DNA from: Chromera velia
Lineage: Eukaryota > Sar > Chromeraceae
Assembly: GCA_018398765.1 (NCBI GenBank)
Contig: JAHBMJ010002582.1
Location: forward strand, 1 to 11,782
Direction: 5' to 3'
Length of the DNA: 11,782 bases
Notes under the pieces: model-generated
Seen by the model: the letters and a program-made list of their open reading frames with translations, nothing else
What the model was told of the DNA's origin: nothing
The model's database searches: none
Part shown: positions 8,801 to 11,782 of the stretch, piece by piece
How the letters are laid out: every line of letters starts with the position of its first letter
Numbering within the stretch: position 1 is the stretch's first letter
Position numbers and translations under genes: made by a program

Positions 8801-9903
8801 TGTCTTCGGAGCCCATTTCTTGGAACTCGATCAGGTCTGTCTGTCTGTCTGTCTGTCCAGTTTGAATGACGAATATTTTAGGTCTCCTTTTCTCTTTCCC
8901 AGGTGACAAGACTCCAAGTCGCTTTGTTCATTCTTGTGTGCTCACAACCTTCCCGTCTCCCTCTTTGTGGTTTTTTTTCGTTTCTTTTTTCGATACGATA
9001 CGATGTGCAGTCCCGATCCGGAGGCCCGGCCTCAGCCTCTGAGAAGAAGGCGGAGACGGCAACAGGAGCAGGGGGCGCAAAGGCCCCTCTCCCGTCTGCA
9101 GATTCTCCAGAGGACGCGAGGCAGAGGTTTTCGGGTCTGCTGGCAGAGACGGTGAGGGACGTGCGGGTGTGCACCGCGTTGAGGCAATCACCCATCTGGA
9201 TTCCCATCTCAGTTGCGCAACTGCGATACGGGACTCTGCCCGTCGTTGTCCAGAGGCTGATGAGGAGACGCTGCCATCTGGTCGCTTTGAGAATCGCAGA
9301 ATATGCGGGTTTGGCGAGATCCGCTCAGGTGGGGGTGGAAGGGAGGGCCTTATCTATTCCTCTGTGCATGATTGCTCTGTTTCGGTGCTTTTCTTCTCTC
9401 GCTGCCATGCGGTGACTGCGTGGCAGTGCGTCCCCTACTGTTTCTTTGCTGCTCTCTGATCTTCTTTAGGTATACATAGAGATAAACCATGCATTATTCC
9501 GTGACTTCGCCACTCAGCTCGCTTTCATTTCAACGAAACGCCGGCCGGTTTGATGTATGTGTGTATTCAATTTTTGTGCTTTGATTCAGTTTCAGCTGTT
9601 CCTTTTGTTGCCGTCCTTTTTCCATTCCTCCGTCCGAATTGTCGTTCAGGTGCTGAGTGCTTTCAAAATGAGAATTTGGAGATCCGGCTTGCCGTCAATC
9701 ATGGAACTGCATTGAATACCCCTCCTTGTCTCCCCCCGGCCCTCTATTCTATGTCCTCCCTCCCTCCCTCCATGCATGCAGGAAGTTCTCGAACATTGGG
9801 GTTGTGAGAGGGTACGTGCGGCTTCTGATGAGGAGAGCGACGATGCTGTGGCTTCCCAGGTCGGTCGGTCGGTCTGTCAGAGGTCAACAGGGGGTCGGGA
9901 ATG

Positions 9904-9940
<37 letters not shown>

Positions 9941-11767
9941 TTTGAGGCAGGACCCTTTGGTCCTTCTTCCACGTGTAGGCTCTCACCCCCCTCACAACCT
10001 GCCTGGATTTTCACGCGTGAAATGTTGATTGACTGAGTGATGGCTCGACTTGTTGACCAGAAGGTGTCCGGGCGACGCTATACCCTATTGGCTCTCCCAA
10101 ATGTCCTTCCACATTTCCCAAACGACATTCCCTTTTCTGCTCTTCGTGCAGGTCGTGGCGAAACTCCGGAAAGAGGCGGGCCGTCTCGGTCTCCCCGTCT
10201 CCTTCTCCGCAGTCGCACAGGCAGCAGCCAAGGCAGCACGACCGAGGCTGGCCACTCTCCTGGTTGGAGAGGAGCCTGTGAGTGCCCCCAAGGTCGGTCG
10301 GTCGGTCACTGTTCCTTTTCTTTTTGGAGTTCTGGATACAGACCAACAGTCTATTGGAGGATTGGCAGACCTGTCAGCGTTCCGAAGACAGAAGAGGCCG
10401 TCCTTCCTTAGATCCGTTGAACGGGAAACTTTTGAAAACGAATTCCTCTGCTCTTACACCCATTCAAGAATGTGAACAGATCATCAGATATCTTTTCGTC
10501 TTTCTTGTATTGACAGATTTCCCCCCTCGCTGGGAGGGATCAGATTCCTTGCGCGAACCCTCGCACTTTTTGAATTTTTTGTTCCTTGTCCCCTCTGTCT
10601 GCCCACCCATCCCAACCATTGAGCAGAATCTTGTTTAGCATGGAAGTGCATCTCCCTTCCTTCTGTCCTCCCTGCAGGTCCGCATGCTCCTGAAGCTGGC
10701 CTCCCACTCGTCTGCCGTCTCCCACGCTGTAGGGTCGAGGGATCCTGACCTAGTCTTGGAGTGCATCGCGGCTCTGGACTCTATGGACGCTCGGGCTGCA
10801 GACGGGGTGGAGGGACTGGAGAGAGTGGCAGAGGCCGTCAGGGACCTTCCTTTGGCCTCCGATCTCTTTGCGGTCTTCTGCAGGTGAGCTGGGGAGGGAG
10901 GGAAGAAAGGAAGGAAGACACACAGGGAGGACTGACACAGTCTTTGTACCTCGTGTCCTCTTCGTGTCAGGACAACGATAGACTCTTCTCAGTCTTTCTT
11001 GAGTCAGATAGCCATGCTCTCATGCCTCTGCGTCCAGGCTGTGGACATAGTTTCACTTGCTGCCATTGCTCAACATGTAGTGACGTGACTCAAAGATCAA
11101 ACTTTCGCTCCCTCTCTCCCTCCGTGCAGACGCACCGGTCAGTGGGACCGTCTGCGGCTGTTCTTGGAAATGCGAAATCGGTTGAGCGCTGCGGGAGGGG
11201 TGACTGTGGAGAGAGCGGTGCAACGTCAGTCGGTGGACGAACAACGTCAGGGCGTCGCACTGGCCCTTGGCCTCTTCGGGTCCCACAGGTGGGGGGGGGG
11301 GNGGGGGGGGGGGGGGTGATATTTGTTTTTGGTCGTTCGCGTTGTTTGAAACTTCTTTCTTGTCTGCTCTTGAGAAAAGCACGCTGTTTGATTGTTTGTG
11401 TGCACCGGTGATGCAGTCGCAGTCAGTTGCAGCGCTTTGTCTCCGTGGAAACTGTGCATTCACCCGCGCGGAGTGAAATTTGGATTTTCGTTCCCTGCCT
11501 GGCTCTGCCCTTTGGAAAGAGAGAAGAGAAGAAGGGGAGACATGGAGACGGGGGCAGGAAGACATTCAGATACACATGCAAGGAATAGCCTCTTCCTTGT
11601 GATCCGTTCAATAAAAGTCTCCTCTCTCTGATTCTCTTGCTAGCTCTGCACTGAATTACTTTTTTGTCTGGCGTCTTTGTTTGCTTGTCTGCAGAGGGAG
11701 CGGGGAGGGCACGGCCCAGTTTGCACACGCAGCGTCAATGGAACAAATCGATCTGCTTGATGCGCAG
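5883..11767 (+). CDS. VPS16: VPS16, HOPS/CORVET core subunit (12 exons, 3' end cut off)
   Basis: Exons: 5883-6018, 6259-6320, 6794-6877, 7107-7205, 7512-8311, 8660-8834, 9011-9328, 9782-9859, 10152-10292, 10678-10883, 11130-11288 and 11695-11767. All junction phases agree and total 777 codons. VPS16 is a core subunit of the HOPS and CORVET complexes that tether late and early endosomal membranes; it binds the SM protein VPS33. Recognisable blocks are CVVAGAAFGGPI (34-45), AWTDLDILVCVFSDG (89-103), the propeller end DWLPFQYSSPVHLVAEADG, then helical-solenoid motifs ADESLRSIRSELE, VCTALRQSPIWIPI, EVLEHWGC, RLATLLVGEEP and SRDPDLV. The N-terminal propeller spans roughly 1-395 and the alpha-solenoid follows. 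Low-complexity insertions lie in exon 5 and at the start of exon 7. The ATG at 5883 is the first after an in-frame stop. About 100-200 residues should be missing at the right edge. Confidence 0.92.
6019..6258 (+). other. VPS16 intron 1
   Basis: The donor is GTGGGT and the acceptor ATGCAG, in phase 1. The junction forms the Ala codon of the conserved GGPIA block, which fixes it well. Confidence 0.8.
6555..6652 (+). repeat. Compound pentanucleotide microsatellite (TTCTC)n-(ATTCT)4
   Basis: About 15 units of CTTCT/TTCTC with one G interruption near 6585 pass directly into four ATTCT units at 6631-6650. It lies within VPS16 intron 2 and forms a nearly pure pyrimidine strand up to 6630. Confidence 0.95.
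6769..6793 (+). repeat. CTGC repeat merging into the exon 3 acceptor
   Basis: Four or more CTGC units, the last altered to CCGCAG, form the end of VPS16 intron 2. The repeat itself supplies the pyrimidine tract and AG. Confidence 0.75.
6878..7106 (+). other. VPS16 intron 3
   Basis: The donor GTCAGTCAG is two GTCA units. The acceptor is CTGCAG, in phase 0. An alternative AG eight bases upstream (CCTAG) would break the frame. The chosen junction restores AWTDLD-ILVCVFSDG at the spacing seen in other VPS16 proteins. Confidence 0.8.
7206..7511 (+). other. VPS16 intron 4
   Basis: The donor GTAAGG is the most canonical in the gene. The acceptor CACACAG is the only one of 14 without GCAG. Phase 0. 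The interior is T-rich without repeats of note. Confidence 0.75.
8312..8659 (+). other. VPS16 intron 5
   Basis: The donor is GTCAGC and the acceptor TTTTGCAG. The phase-2 junction forms an Arg codon linking CYSYE to YRQGEAAADE, where the propeller passes into the solenoid. Nothing else is recognised inside. Confidence 0.8.
8835..8855 (+). repeat. (GTCT)5 repeat starting at the exon 6 donor
   Basis: Five perfect GTCT units begin with the first base of VPS16 intron 6 (8835-9010), so the donor GT is the first of several in-register GT copies. Phase 0. The intron ends in GATACGATAC and GTGCAG. Confidence 0.9.
9329..9781 (+). other. VPS16 intron 7
   Basis: The donor is GTGGGGGTGG and the acceptor CATGCATGCAG, preceded by a CTCC repeat (about 9755-9771). 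Phase 0, joining EYAGLARSAQ to EVLEHWGC. No gene is visible inside. Confidence 0.8.
9860..9879 (+). repeat. (GTCG)3-GTCT-GTCA repeat starting at the exon 8 donor
   Basis: Five GTCN units begin at the first base of VPS16 intron 8 (9860-10151), in register with the donor GT. The acceptor of this intron is CGTGCAG, in phase 0. Confidence 0.9.
9908..9939 (+). repeat. (TG)16 dinucleotide microsatellite
   Basis: An uninterrupted TG run about 30 bases downstream of the GTCN repeat in VPS16 intron 8. It can adopt left-handed DNA and is likely length-variable. Confidence 0.97.
10293..10308 (+). repeat. (GTCG)3-GTCA repeat starting at the exon 9 donor
   Basis: It has the same structure as the exon 8 donor: four GTCN units from the first base of VPS16 intron 9 (10293-10677). 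The acceptor is CTGCAG, in phase 0, joining EEPVSAPK to VRMLLKL. Confidence 0.9.
10884..11129 (+). other. VPS16 intron 10
   Basis: The donor GTGAGC is near-canonical and leads into a purine-rich tract (about 10889-10920, GGGA/GAAA units). The acceptor is CGTGCAG. Phase 2, forming an Arg codon. Confidence 0.8.
11289..11694 (+). other. VPS16 intron 11
   Basis: The donor GT is followed at once by a G run of about 26 bases with one undetermined base. The acceptor is CTGCAG. Phase 2, forming an Arg codon that joins LFGSH to GSGEGTAQF. No gene is visible inside. Confidence 0.75.
11291..11316 (+). repeat. Poly-G tract with an undetermined base
   Basis: All G except an N at 11302. True length is uncertain because such runs sequence and assemble badly. 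It starts two bases into VPS16 intron 11. Confidence 0.9.
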
Positions 11768-11782
11768 GTGGGGGGGGGGGGG
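11768..11782 (+). repeat. Exon 12 donor followed by poly-G at the window edge
   Basis: GT, then 13 Gs to the last base. The frame closes exactly at codon 777 before this GT (ends LLDAQ), so it reads as another GTGGG donor. The sequence probably stops here because assembly could not cross the run. Confidence 0.75.

Noticed and set aside
8903-9010. Upstream extension of the VPS16 exon 7 frame
   Set aside because: The T-rich hydrophobic reading is intron 6; a TGCAG acceptor at 9006-9010 and exon 6 phase place the exon start at 9011.
11605-11620. AATAAA polyadenylation-like motif
   Set aside because: It lies inside VPS16 intron 11, with a well-fitting exon 12 downstream.

Overview
The window reads as nuclear DNA from a microbial eukaryote with a complex (secondary, red-lineage) plastid. 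Two conserved eukaryotic genes, both split by many GT-AG introns, can be assembled exon by exon with consistent phases. One of them opens with a signal peptide followed by a transit-peptide-like stretch, with an alanine-phenylalanine cleavage site (TEA|FVPS). That is the hallmark of import into a plastid bounded by an ER-linked membrane. Long repeat-laden introns, roughly balanced base composition in coding DNA and the lack of non-GT donors argue for a chromerid-like alveolate (Chromera velia is my best guess) rather than a dinoflagellate or a compact-genome alga. The species is an inference, not something the sequence proves.

Layout. Positions 1-703 hold a pyrimidine-rich stretch and a doubtful terminal exon of an unrecognised gene. 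Positions 704-1788 are non-coding and AT-rich. This stretch contains a 411-bp MITE-like element (1093-1503) with 14-bp perfect inverted ends and a perfect 8-bp target duplication of the hAT type. On the minus strand, 5032 down to 1789 is a complete four-exon gene for CruP, the plastid lycopene-cyclase-like flavoprotein (653 residues predicted). An 850-bp divergent intergenic region (5033-5882) separates it from a plus-strand gene for VPS16, the shared core subunit of the HOPS and CORVET endolysosomal tethering complexes. Twelve VPS16 exons (777 residues) are present and the C-terminus runs off the right edge.

The two genes have no known functional link: one acts in the plastid against oxidative stress and the other in vesicle fusion at late endosomes or vacuoles. 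They share only a promoter region. The most unusual signal is in the splice sites. Most donors belong to two non-canonical classes, GTCN (often expanded into tandem GTCN repeats starting at the first intron base) and GTGGG (often expanded into long G runs). Only three of fifteen look like ordinary GTRAG or GTAGG sites. Acceptors are almost uniformly TGCAG. The window ends inside such a G run, which suggests that assembly broke there. I found no RNA genes, CRISPR arrays or bacterial-type features.
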